The notes beneath the pieces were generated by a model, which had not been told where the DNA came from, did no database searches, and saw only the letters and a program-made list of their open reading frames with translations. Of a DNA stretch of 36,651 bases, positions 29,525 through 36,651 are shown piece by piece; the stretch's first letter is position 1, and each line of letters begins with the position of its first letter. The stretch is from Elusimicrobiota bacterium (GTDB lineage: Bacteria; Elusimicrobiota; Elusimicrobia; UBA1565). A program made the translations under genes and the position numbers. Location of the stretch: NCBI GenBank assembly GCA_003450735.1, contig DMEZ01000035.1, forward strand, positions 32,204-68,854. The letters run 5' to 3'.

Positions 29525-31960
29525 ATGAAGCCTCTCGCGCTCGCGCTGGTCTGCCTGTTCGCCCTTCCTTCGGGAGTTCTCGCTGACGACGACCTTGAGG
29601 ATGCGAAGGTCACCGACGGAACGAACGATCTGACCGGTAAGAAGCAGGATGTCACGACGGCGGGCAACGGCGGGTACATCCAGAAGGAACAGCCGGTCAT
29701 AGGGCCGCAGGAATACTCGCCGCCGATCAAACTCGACACCCAGCAGATCATCAGCGAGATGCTGCACGGCAATGCCGTCTCGGAGAAGAAGCTGCAGTTT
29801 CTCTTCAGCCAGCCGGATGCCGTGAACAAGCTCTCCGGCTCATGCGGCGCTCCGGGCGGGATGGACTGTCAGGGATGGCTGCAGCGGATCAGTCACTACG
29901 AAAAGAAGTACGGCCACGGCAATAAGAACGGCACGGATGAACGGAGCGGCTTGGGCGACGAGCTCAAAGGCGTGGGGTCGGCGTTGGTCGGGGGGGCGCA
30001 GCAGACGTCCAACGAACTCGCCCAGCCGGCGGTCGAGCCCAGCTTGGCGACCAGGGTCGCCGCGGAGATCGCGAACACGGACGTCGACAACCCGGCGGCC
30101 CAAGCCGCCTACGGCGAATGGGCGCTCAAGGACAACATGCATGAAGAGGCCTTGGCGGCCACCACGAAGGCCATGAAGCTGGGCGACGCGAGCCCTTCTA
30201 CGCTCACGACCTACGCCGGCGCCAGCTACGCGCTCAAGAACTATGCCGAGGCCCGCAAGGCCGCCGAGCTCGCCCTAAAAGCGGAACCTTCCAATCGCAC
30301 CGCCGAGTCCATCTACAAGCTCTCCGAGGGCAAGGCGCCGCAGGCCAAGCTGCCCTCCGTCATGGACCGCCTGGACAAGAAGGCGCCAGAGAGCGCCCGC
30401 GAAGCCCTCCTCTCGGCCGACAAGATCGGCGCGACCGACATCGCCGCGGCCATGCCCGCGGGCGTTGAGAATCTGCAGATCATGCCGGCGGGCGGGAAGA
30501 TGGTTTCGCCCGCCGCGCGGCAGTCCGCCGAGACCTCCCGCCAGGTCGCCGCGAAGCTCCAGGTGAAGGATTACGCCGGCGCCAAGGCGCTCGCCGACAA
30601 GGCCATCGCCCAGAACCCCGACAACGCCCAGGCCTTCGCCTACCGCTCCATGGCCAACAACCGCTTGGGAGACTACCCCGCGGCCCTCAAGGACGCCAAC
30701 GCGGCCCTGAGTCTCGCGCCCGAGAACACTCCGTCCCTGCTCTCCCGCGCGCTCGCCTACAACCGCATGAAGAACTATCCCCCGGCCCTGGAGGATTCCG
30801 AGTCGGTGCTCGAGCGGGAGCCGCGCAGCTCGCTCGCCTACCTGATGAAGGCCTACGCCGAGGCCGGCCTCGGCCGCGAGGCGGACATGCGCGCCTCCTT
30901 GGAGAAGGCTGCTGCCTTCAATCGCGCATATCAACCCCTTTACGAGCGCGCGCTCCAGAGCCCCAAGCCGGAGGACTCCCTCTTCCTCTTTGAAGGCGAC
31001 CTCCTCCCCGGCGCCGCCGCGTCGGCGCCCAAGAGCCGCATGCCCCTGTGGCCTTTCGCCTTGGGGGGCGGAGCGGCCCTGCTCGCCGTCTTCGCCCTGC
31101 GCCGCCGCAAGGATGAGCCCGTCGTTGCGGGGGCCGAGCCGGAGGAAGAGCCCGCGGAGGCCTCTCTCACCGGGTTCCAGGTCGTCCGACGCATCGGCGC
31201 GGGCGGCATGGGGGAGGTCTTCGAGGGCCGCGACGTGGCCCTCGACCGGCGCGTGGCCATCAAGCGCATGCGCTCGGAGATCCAGAAGGACCCGCGCGAA
31301 AAGGAACGCTTCCTCTCGGAGGCGCGCCTCGTCGCGAAGCTCCGGCACCCGGCCATCGTCGAGATCCACAGCGTGCTCGAGGCGGGCGAGGACGTCTACC
31401 TGGTCTTCGAGTACGTCGACGGCCGCACCGCGGGAGAACTGCTCAGGGAGAAGCGGCGCCTGCCCTTCGAGGAGGCCCGGCGCATCGTCTCGGCGGCCTG
31501 CTCGGCGGTGGACTACGCGCATGCGCAGGGCGTCATCCATCGCGACCTCAAGCCCTCGAACATCATGCTCGACGCCTCCGGCGCGGTGAAGGTGATGGAC
31601 TTCGGGGTGGCGCGGCAGGCGGCCGAGGCGATGAGCCGCATCGCGATGACCAACACGGTGGTCGGCACGCCTCCTTTCATGGCGCCCGAGCAGGAGCAGG
31701 GCGTGGTGTGCAAGGAGTCCGACGTCTTCGCGCTCGGCGTCTGCCTCTACGAGCTGCTCAGCGGCGAGCTGCCTTTCACGGGGTCCGGCGCGGGGATGCT
31801 GCTCGCCAAGACGCGGGGGGAGTTCGTCCCGCTCACGCGCAGGCTCGGGCCCGAGGCTCCCGCCGGTCTCGATGCGGTCCTCGCGAAGGCGCTCTCCCCC
31901 AAGCCCGAGGACCGCTATCGGAGCGCGGCCGAGCTCTCGGAAGCGCTCGCGAGACTCTAG
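29525..31960 (+). CDS. Ser/Thr protein kinase with exported TPR N-terminus and C-terminal kinase domain
   Basis: An 811-residue protein. It has a signal peptide (1-20) and a polar region. From about 180 come TPR-like repeats: AAYGEWALKDNMHEEALAAT, KNYAEARKAAELALKAEPSN, KDYAGAKALADKAIAQNPDN, GDYPAALKDANAALSLAPEN and KNYPPALEDSESVLEREPRS. One transmembrane helix lies at about 505-525, followed by RRRKDEP. The kinase domain runs from about 550 to the end: GAGGMGEVF, K580 in VAIK, HRDLKPSN with D674, DFG with D692, then MAPEQ. All catalytic residues are present. Most bacterial Hanks kinases have the kinase first and the sensor last; here it is reversed. It lies upstream of the ftsQ-ftsA-ftsZ cluster. 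Confidence 0.9.
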   Translation: MKPLALALVCLFALPSGVLADDDLEDAKVTDGTNDLTGKKQDVTTAGNGGYIQKEQPVIGPQEYSPPIKLDTQQIISEMLHGNAVSEKKLQFLFSQPDAVNKLSGSCGAPGGMDCQGWLQRISHYEKKYGHGNKNGTDERSGLGDELKGVGSALVGGAQQTSNELAQPAVEPSLATRVAAEIANTDVDNPAAQAAYGEWALKDNMHEEALAATTKAMKLGDASPSTLTTYAGASYALKNYAEARKAAELALKAEPSNRTAESIYKLSEGKAPQAKLPSVMDRLDKKAPESAREALLSADKIGATDIAAAMPAGVENLQIMPAGGKMVSPAARQSAETSRQVAAKLQVKDYAGAKALADKAIAQNPDNAQAFAYRSMANNRLGDYPAALKDANAALSLAPENTPSLLSRALAYNRMKNYPPALEDSESVLEREPRSSLAYLMKAYAEAGLGREADMRASLEKAAAFNRAYQPLYERALQSPKPEDSLFLFEGDLLPGAAASAPKSRMPLWPFALGGGAALLAVFALRRRKDEPVVAGAEPEEEPAEASLTGFQVVRRIGAGGMGEVFEGRDVALDRRVAIKRMRSEIQKDPREKERFLSEARLVAKLRHPAIVEIHSVLEAGEDVYLVFEYVDGRTAGELLREKRRLPFEEARRIVSAACSAVDYAHAQGVIHRDLKPSNIMLDASGAVKVMDFGVARQAAEAMSRIAMTNTVVGTPPFMAPEQEQGVVCKESDVFALGVCLYELLSGELPFTGSGAGMLLAKTRGEFVPLTRRLGPEAPAGLDAVLAKALSPKPEDRYRSAAELSEALARL

Positions 31961-31986
31961 ACGCTCCGCTCGACGGCGCCCCGAAA

Positions 31987-32015
31987 TTGAACGCGCGGGC
32001 GCAAAGTGTTATAAT
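31987..32015 (+). promoter_or_regulatory. Strong sigma70-type promoter of the division cluster
   Basis: TTGAAC at 31987-31992 and a perfect TATAAT at 32010-32015 are separated by exactly 17 bases. Transcription would start near 32022, ten bases before the small ORF ATG and about 117 bases before ftsQ. It is the best match to the sigma70 consensus noticed in the window. Confidence 0.82.
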
Positions 32016-32031
32016 CACACGCGCAGAAGTA

Positions 32032-32142
32032 ATGATTTTTCTAAAAGCAGAGGACGCAACCACGCCGATTTGCAACGGGGTTCTTACAGCGCCGAGCCTT
32101 GAGAGCCGTACCGCTGAAAAACTGACTGCGGGTGCTTGGTGA
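32032..32142 (+). CDS. Small ORF (36 aa) overlapping the ftsQ start
   Basis: This frame runs MIFLKAEDATTPICNG to the end TAEKLTAGAW, and its TGA overlaps the ftsQ GTG as GTGA. It begins about ten bases after the predicted transcription start, with a weak GAAG before the ATG. The 4-base overlap is the style used by genuine gene pairs here, so it may be a coupling leader peptide. No family is recognised and the coding character is uncertain. Confidence 0.38.
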   Translation: MIFLKAEDATTPICNGVLTAPSLESRTAEKLTAGAW

Positions 32143-32930
32143 AGAGGCATCGGGTCCACCTGAGACCCAAGGCCCAGCACCGACGCCGGAGCTTTTTCGG
32201 CATCCTGGCCGCGGCCGCTGTCGCGGCCGCGCTCTGCGTCCTGCTGGCCCGCCTCAAGCCCTGGACCAAGCTCTCCCTGCCGGCCTTCTCCCTCCTCCCA
32301 AAGGCGGCCCGGGTGGAGGCGCTCTCCGTGTTCGGAGCGCCGCCCCCGCTCGAGCGCGAGCTCCTCGCCTCCGTCGGCTGGGAGGCCGGCGACCGCTGGG
32401 CTCCCTTCAAGGACGTGCTCGTCGCGCGCCGCCTTCGCGCGGCCTTCCCGTGCCTGAGCCGGGCGTCCGCGCACCGCTCTTGGCTCGGCCGCTCGGTCCG
32501 CTTCGAGGTCGCCGTGCGCGAGCCGGCGGCCGCGGTGCACAAGGACGGGAAGCCCGCGGGCTGGCTGGGCCGGGACGGGACGCTCTTCAGCGCGCCCACC
32601 GGGACCTACTCGGAGCCCGTGCCCGCGGCGGACCTGGCCCGCTGGCCTGGAGGAGACCTCTTCGAGCTCGCCCGGCTCATCGTCGCCTCGGCCCAGCCGG
32701 GGGCGCTCCCCTCGAAGCTCGCCTCCCTGCGCTTCGACCCCGCCGAGGACGGCTGGGTCGCCTTCACCGAGGACGGGACGGCCCTCAAGTGGGGGGCTCT
32801 GGAGTGGACGGACGAGAAGCTCGAGCGCCTGCGCGAGGTCTTCTCCGACGCCCTCCCGCGCTTCGGGGGACTTTTGTCGGCGGACTTGAGGGATTTCGAG
32901 AAAGGCCGCATCCTGGTGCGCCCGAGGTGA
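32139..32930 (+). CDS. ftsQ: FtsQ/DivIB-like cell division protein
   Basis: A 263-residue bitopic protein: a basic cytoplasmic N-terminus (KRHRVHLRPKAQHRRRS), one transmembrane helix at about 21-42 (FFGILAAAAVAAALCVLLA), and a periplasmic part. The latter has a POTRA-like start (ARVEALSVFGAPPPLERELL) and a C-terminal beta domain with VREPAAAVHKDGKPAGWLGR and WTDEKLERLREVFSDAL, where FtsQ proteins carry similar segments. Sequence conservation in FtsQ is low, so the call leans on topology and on the position directly before ftsA and ftsZ. The start is taken as GTG 32139; TTG 32136 is next to it. In division it would link FtsA/FtsZ-side proteins to FtsB/FtsL. Confidence 0.82.
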   Translation: MKRHRVHLRPKAQHRRRSFFGILAAAAVAAALCVLLARLKPWTKLSLPAFSLLPKAARVEALSVFGAPPPLERELLASVGWEAGDRWAPFKDVLVARRLRAAFPCLSRASAHRSWLGRSVRFEVAVREPAAAVHKDGKPAGWLGRDGTLFSAPTGTYSEPVPAADLARWPGGDLFELARLIVASAQPGALPSKLASLRFDPAEDGWVAFTEDGTALKWGALEWTDEKLERLREVFSDALPRFGGLLSADLRDFEKGRILVRPR

Positions 32931-32939
32931 GCTGAGCTC

Positions 32940-34187
32940 ATGGCCAAGAACGACTTGATCGCCGGACTCGACATCGGGAGCGGACGCGTGACCTGCGTGC
33001 TCGCGGAGCCGAACCCGGACGGGCAGGGCGTGCGCGTCCTCAGCGGCGCCATCGAGCCCTGCCGCGGGGTCCAGGGCGGAGTCGTGCTGAACATCTCCGA
33101 GGCCTCTCGCGTGGTGCGCCGGGTCGTCGAGAAGGCGGAGGAGGAGGCCCACGGGAAGGGGATGGTGCAGGGCGTCTACCTCGGGGTGCGCGGCAAGCAT
33201 ATCGAGGGCTTGAACAACGACGGCGCCTACAACATCGCCCGCACGGACAAGGAGATCACCCCCGAGGACGTGCAGGCCGTCATCGGCAACGCGCGGGCCA
33301 TCTCCATCTCGAGCGACCGCGAGATCCTCCACACCCTCCCGCAGAGCTTCTCCCTCGACAAGCAGAAGGGCATGCCGGACCCCGTCGGGATGGAGGGCTC
33401 GACTTTGGGCGTCGAAGCCCACATCGTGACGGCCTTGAGCAGCCACCTCAACAACCTCTCCAAGGCCGTGGCGCTCGCCGGCTTCGAGGTCTACCATACG
33501 TTCTACAACCCCATCGCCCTGGGAGAGCTCATCGTCATGCCGGACGAGCGCGAGCTCGGCTGCCTGCTCGCCGACATCGGCGGACAGTCCATCTCCCTGG
33601 CCGTCTTCCACGACAAGGCGGTCCGCTTCACGAAGGAGCTCCCCATCGGGACGGACTCCATCACGAAGGACGTCGCTCACGCCCTGCGCACCTCCACGGC
33701 GACCGCCGAGAAGCTCAAGCTCGAGCACGGCGTGGCGCACCCGCGCCTGGCCGGCGAGGACTGCGAGATCACCTACGTGGGCGTGGACGGGCGCACCCAG
33801 CGGACCATCAAGCGCAGCTCGATGATCCAGGTGATCTTGCCCCGCGTCGAGGAGCTCTTCGACCTCGTCCGCCAGGAGGTCGAGGGCTCCGGCTACGCCG
33901 ACATCGTCCAGGGCGGCGGGATCATCCTCGCGGGCGGCGGTTCGATGCTCAAGGGCATGACCGAGGCGGCCGAGCAGGTCCTCAGCATGCAGGCCCGGCT
34001 CGGCCTCGTCCACCCGGATTCCGTCACGGCCGACGAGAAGTACTTCGACCCGACCTTCGCCTCCGCCCTGGCCCTCACGTGCTTCCACCGGAGCTCGACC
34101 TTCGAGACCGCCCAGCGCGAGAACGGCCGCCGCACCGACCCTTCCTGGCTGCGCGCTGGCAGGAAGTTCTTCCGGGAGCTCTTCTGA
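32940..34187 (+). CDS. ftsA: Cell division protein FtsA
   Basis: A 415-residue actin-like ATPase that tethers FtsZ filaments to the membrane. Phosphate-1 loop LDIGSGRVTCVLAEP is at about 10-24, the family-specific 1C domain around GVQGGVVLNISEASRVVRRV, phosphate-2 LLADIGGQSISLAVF, and the adenosine loop GIILAGGGSMLKGM. The C-terminus (SWLRAGRKFFRELF) is an amphipathic helix of the kind used as membrane-targeting sequence. Length is typical. It follows ftsQ by nine bases, and its TGA shares one base with the ftsZ ATG. Confidence 0.96.
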   Translation: MAKNDLIAGLDIGSGRVTCVLAEPNPDGQGVRVLSGAIEPCRGVQGGVVLNISEASRVVRRVVEKAEEEAHGKGMVQGVYLGVRGKHIEGLNNDGAYNIARTDKEITPEDVQAVIGNARAISISSDREILHTLPQSFSLDKQKGMPDPVGMEGSTLGVEAHIVTALSSHLNNLSKAVALAGFEVYHTFYNPIALGELIVMPDERELGCLLADIGGQSISLAVFHDKAVRFTKELPIGTDSITKDVAHALRTSTATAEKLKLEHGVAHPRLAGEDCEITYVGVDGRTQRTIKRSSMIQVILPRVEELFDLVRQEVEGSGYADIVQGGGIILAGGGSMLKGMTEAAEQVLSMQARLGLVHPDSVTADEKYFDPTFASALALTCFHRSSTFETAQRENGRRTDPSWLRAGRKFFRELF

Positions 34188-35272
34188 TGGCCAGGATCCG
34201 CTACGCCGAGGACCTCAAGCGCCTGCGGGCCGTCATCAAGGTCATCGGACTCGGCGGGGCGGGCGGCAACGCGGTCAACCGCATGGTGGAAGCGGGAGTC
34301 CAGGGCGTCGAGATCATCGCGGCGAACACGGACGCCCAGCACCTGGGGCGGAGCAAGGCCGAGGTCAAGGTCCAGATCGGCGAGGGCATCACCAAGGGCC
34401 TCGGGGTCGGCGGCGACCCGGCGATGGGGCGCATCGCGGGGATGGAGTCCCAGGAGCACCTGCGCGAGGTCCTCGCCGGGGCGGACCTGGTCTTCATCAC
34501 CGCGGGCATGGGAGGCGGCACGGGCACCGGCGTCGCCCCCGTCGCGGCCCAGGTCGCCAAGGAGCTCAACGCCCTGACCGTCGCGGTCGTGACGCGGCCC
34601 TTCAGCTTCGAGGGGCGCGTGCGCGCCGGCCACGCCGAGAACGGCATCAAGGAGCTGCGGGGCTGCGTGGACACCCTGCTCGTCATCCCCAACGACCACA
34701 TCTTCAAGGTCGCCGGGGAGTCCATGCCGAGCTCCGACGCCTACCGGAAGGCGGACGACGTTTTGCGCCTGGCGGTCCAGGCCGTCTCGGACATCATCAC
34801 CCAGCCCGGCGAGATCAACGTCGACCTCAACGACATCAAGGCGGTCATGCTGGGGGCGGGCGACGCCCTCATGGGCATCGGCGAGGCCCTGGGGCACAAC
34901 CGGGCCGTCGAGGCCGCCAAGAAGGCCGTCACCTCGCCCATGCTCGAGAACATCTCCATCGGCGGCGCCACCCGCTGCATCATGAACGTGGTCGGCAACA
35001 AGAAGGTGACCATCGGCGAGACCCAGGAGGCGGCGAACTACGTCGCCAGCCAGATCTCGCCGGACGCCGCCTTCAAGTTCGGGCTCGTCTACGACGAGAA
35101 GATGGACGACCGCATCCAGATCACCGTGATCGCCACGGGCTTCCCCGCCAACCGGCGCTCCCTGTCCGGGCGGGGGCACCGCGAGTTCGGGGACGCCCCG
35201 GCCAAGCTGGCGGCGGCCGTCGACCTCGCGACGCCGGCCTACATGCGCGTGAAAGTGAAGAGGCTGAGGTAA
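34187..35272 (+). CDS. ftsZ: Cell division protein FtsZ
   Basis: A 361-residue tubulin homologue that forms the Z ring. It has GLGGAGGNAVNRM at 21-33, the GTP signature GGGTGTG at 109-115, and the T7 synergy loop NVDLNDIKAV at 211-220, whose aspartates activate GTP hydrolysis. The C-terminal linker is short (about 25 residues after ATGFPANRR), and the end, DLATPAYMRVKVKRL, resembles the conserved peptide that binds FtsA. A longer upstream in-frame extension into ftsA is not used: ATG 34187 overlaps the ftsA stop by one base (TGATG). Confidence 0.97.
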   Translation: MARIRYAEDLKRLRAVIKVIGLGGAGGNAVNRMVEAGVQGVEIIAANTDAQHLGRSKAEVKVQIGEGITKGLGVGGDPAMGRIAGMESQEHLREVLAGADLVFITAGMGGGTGTGVAPVAAQVAKELNALTVAVVTRPFSFEGRVRAGHAENGIKELRGCVDTLLVIPNDHIFKVAGESMPSSDAYRKADDVLRLAVQAVSDIITQPGEINVDLNDIKAVMLGAGDALMGIGEALGHNRAVEAAKKAVTSPMLENISIGGATRCIMNVVGNKKVTIGETQEAANYVASQISPDAAFKFGLVYDEKMDDRIQITVIATGFPANRRSLSGRGHREFGDAPAKLAAAVDLATPAYMRVKVKRLR

Positions 35273-35276
35273 CTTC

Positions 35277-36356
35277 ATGGATCTGCAGACCATGCTCCAG
35301 ACGATGGTGAACAAGACGGCCAGCGACCTGCACATCCGCGCGGGCGGGCCGGCCTACCTGCGGGTCCACGGCGAGCTCGAGCCCATCTCCCCGGACGTCC
35401 TGAGCGACGAGATGGTCGAGGGGATGCTCTCGCGCATCATCACGCCCCGCGCCAAGCGCATCTTCGAGACCCGGCAGGAGTGCGACTTCTCCTTCCAGGT
35501 CGGCGAGATCGCCCGCTTCCGCGTCAACGCCTTCAAGCAGCGCACGAAGCTCTCCATCGCCATCCGCTTCATCAGCCTGAAGATCCCCTCCATGGAGGAT
35601 CTGCACCTGCCCGTGGCGACCATCAAGAAGATCGCCGACAACAACCGGGGCATGGTCCTCGTGACGGGCATCACGGGCTCGGGCAAGTCCTCCACCCTCG
35701 CCGCCGTCGTCGACTATATCAACTCGACCCGCGCCGAGCACATCCTGACCGTCGAGGACCCCATCGAGTTCGTGCACAAGGACAAGAAGGCCATCGTCAG
35801 CCAGCGCGAGATCGGCGAGGACACCGAGAACTACGTCGAGGCGCTCAAGATGGCCATGCGCCAGGATCCGGACGTCATCCTCATGGGCGAGATGCGCGAC
35901 GCGGAGAGCGTCTCGGCGGCCATGACCGCGGCCCAGACCGGCCACCTGGTCTTCGGCACCCTGCACACCCTCGACGCCGTCCAGACGGTGAGCCGCATCA
36001 TCGACCTCTATCCGCCGCACCAGCAGAACCTGGTCCGCATCCAGCTGGGGGACACGCTCAAGGCCGTCATCAGCCAGCGCCTCCTGCCCTGCCTGAAGGG
36101 CGGACGCGTGCCGGCCATGGAGATCATGGTGGTCACGGCGCACGTGCGCAAGCAGATCGAGGACAACTCCTCGGTCGGCATCACCCAGGCCATCGCGAAG
36201 GGGCAGTTCTACGGCATGCAGACGTTCAACCAATCTCTCGTGAAGCTGTACAAGGACGGCCTCGTCGGAGAGAAGGACGCCCTGGAGGCGGCGTCCAACC
36301 CGGATGACCTCAAGCTCGCCATGCGCGGCATCGAGCAGGAGGTCAAGCAGGGATGA
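35277..36356 (+). CDS. pilT: Type IV pilus retraction ATPase PilT
   Basis: A 359-residue hexameric secretion ATPase. Walker A GITGSGKS is at 131-138, the Asp box around ILTVEDPIEF (156-165), Walker B ILMGEMRD at 201-208 and the His box TGHLVFGTLHTLD at 221-233. The N-terminal PAS-like domain begins TASDLHIRAGGPAYLRVHGE. Length and the AIRFISLKIPSMEDL region fit PilT, not PilB. It starts four bases after ftsZ, so it is probably translated from the division transcript. No pilin or assembly genes are seen in the window. Confidence 0.95.
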   Translation: MDLQTMLQTMVNKTASDLHIRAGGPAYLRVHGELEPISPDVLSDEMVEGMLSRIITPRAKRIFETRQECDFSFQVGEIARFRVNAFKQRTKLSIAIRFISLKIPSMEDLHLPVATIKKIADNNRGMVLVTGITGSGKSSTLAAVVDYINSTRAEHILTVEDPIEFVHKDKKAIVSQREIGEDTENYVEALKMAMRQDPDVILMGEMRDAESVSAAMTAAQTGHLVFGTLHTLDAVQTVSRIIDLYPPHQQNLVRIQLGDTLKAVISQRLLPCLKGGRVPAMEIMVVTAHVRKQIEDNSSVGITQAIAKGQFYGMQTFNQSLVKLYKDGLVGEKDALEAASNPDDLKLAMRGIEQEVKQG

Positions 36357-36403
36357 CGGGGGACGAGACGCAGACGCGATACTATTAACCAGGGAGACCC
36401 ATC

Positions 36404-36651
36404 ATGTTCGCGGAAGGCTACATCGGCATCGCAGGGACGATCGGGGTCGGAAAATCGACGCTGACGTCGGACCTCGCCAAGGCGCTCAACTTCGAGGCCA
36501 TCCTGGAGGAGGTGGACGGGAACCCGTATCTGCAGTATTTCTACGGGGACATGAAGACCTACGGGACGATGATGCAGGTCTGGCTGCTCAACCACCGCTT
36601 CCGCCAGCACCGCGAATTCGTCACCCGCATCAGCCTCGGGAAGATCCGGGG
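36404..36651 (+). CDS. Deoxynucleoside kinase, N-terminal part (3' end outside window)
   Basis: The first 82 residues of a dCK/dGK-type kinase that phosphorylates deoxynucleosides for salvage. The P-loop GTIGVGKSTL lies at 11-20, followed by the EEVDGNPYLQYFY segment (the family's E-x-x-x-x-N-P-[YF]-L motif) and DMKTYGTMMQVWLLNHRFRQ. The ATG follows AGGGAG at normal spacing. It begins 47 bases after pilT; an ATACTATTAA stretch in the gap could be a -10 region but is weak. Substrate choice cannot be told from this portion. Confidence 0.88.
   Translation, partial: MFAEGYIGIAGTIGVGKSTLTSDLAKALNFEAILEEVDGNPYLQYFYGDMKTYGTMMQVWLLNHRFRQHREFVTRISLGKIR

Noticed and set aside
31833..34088. 751-codon minus-strand frame opposite ftsQ/ftsA
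   Set aside because: The plus-strand genes carry all family motifs; the minus frame is compositionally biased without motifs.
1..36651. CRISPR array, insertion sequence or integrase
   Set aside because: No regularly spaced repeats, transposase motifs or tyrosine recombinase signature residues were seen among the coding frames.

Overview
The window is GC-rich, gene-dense DNA from a Gram-negative-type bacterium. It has many secreted or periplasmic proteins with signal peptides, an HtrA protease, a lipoprotein, a PilT ATPase, and tRNA genes that do not encode CCA. Nothing in it fixes the taxonomy. Elusimicrobiota or a similarly deep, GC-rich lineage would fit, but that is an impression only.

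Layout. 1-2149 (+): the 3' end of a transketolase-like gene followed directly by a class I [4Fe-4S] fumarase. 2160-5525 (-): an accessory stretch that is visibly less GC-rich. It holds two hypothetical genes, a decayed coding patch, a HigBA-type toxin-antitoxin pair and a GGDEF protein. The last two are each followed by an attC-like site and preceded by a CGTTGARRC core, so they look like integron gene cassettes; no integrase is in the window. 5704-10515 (-): a small membrane protein, a beta-propeller-like lipoprotein, and two tandem paralogous Ala/Gly/Ser-rich membrane proteins. 10662-15234 (+): an S41 processing protease, a sensor histidine kinase and a LysM/FecR-like protein.

15279-21632 (-) is one tightly packed run: a TatD-linked-type radical SAM protein, a membrane-anchored CBM48 protein, a degenerate GH57-like protein, HtrA, then three tandem diverged paralogs of a secreted family. 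Those three are flanked by a 33-bp direct repeat of the htrA 3' end. 21661-22766 (+): a CoA-binding protein and a TPR protein. 22771-29424 (-): tRNA-Lys, tRNA-Glu, dapB, a membrane protein, folK, an alpha/beta hydrolase, a large secreted protein and a triple-PDZ protein, mostly overlapping by 4 nt.

29525-36651 (+): a Ser/Thr kinase with an exported TPR N-terminus, then ftsQ-ftsA-ftsZ behind a strong sigma70-type promoter and a small coupled ORF, then pilT and the start of a deoxynucleoside kinase.

The core of the window is cell-envelope work: division, envelope proteolysis and surface sensing. The less typical parts are the cassette-like array, the island at the htrA 3' end, the GH57-like pseudoenzyme operon and the unusual kinase topology.
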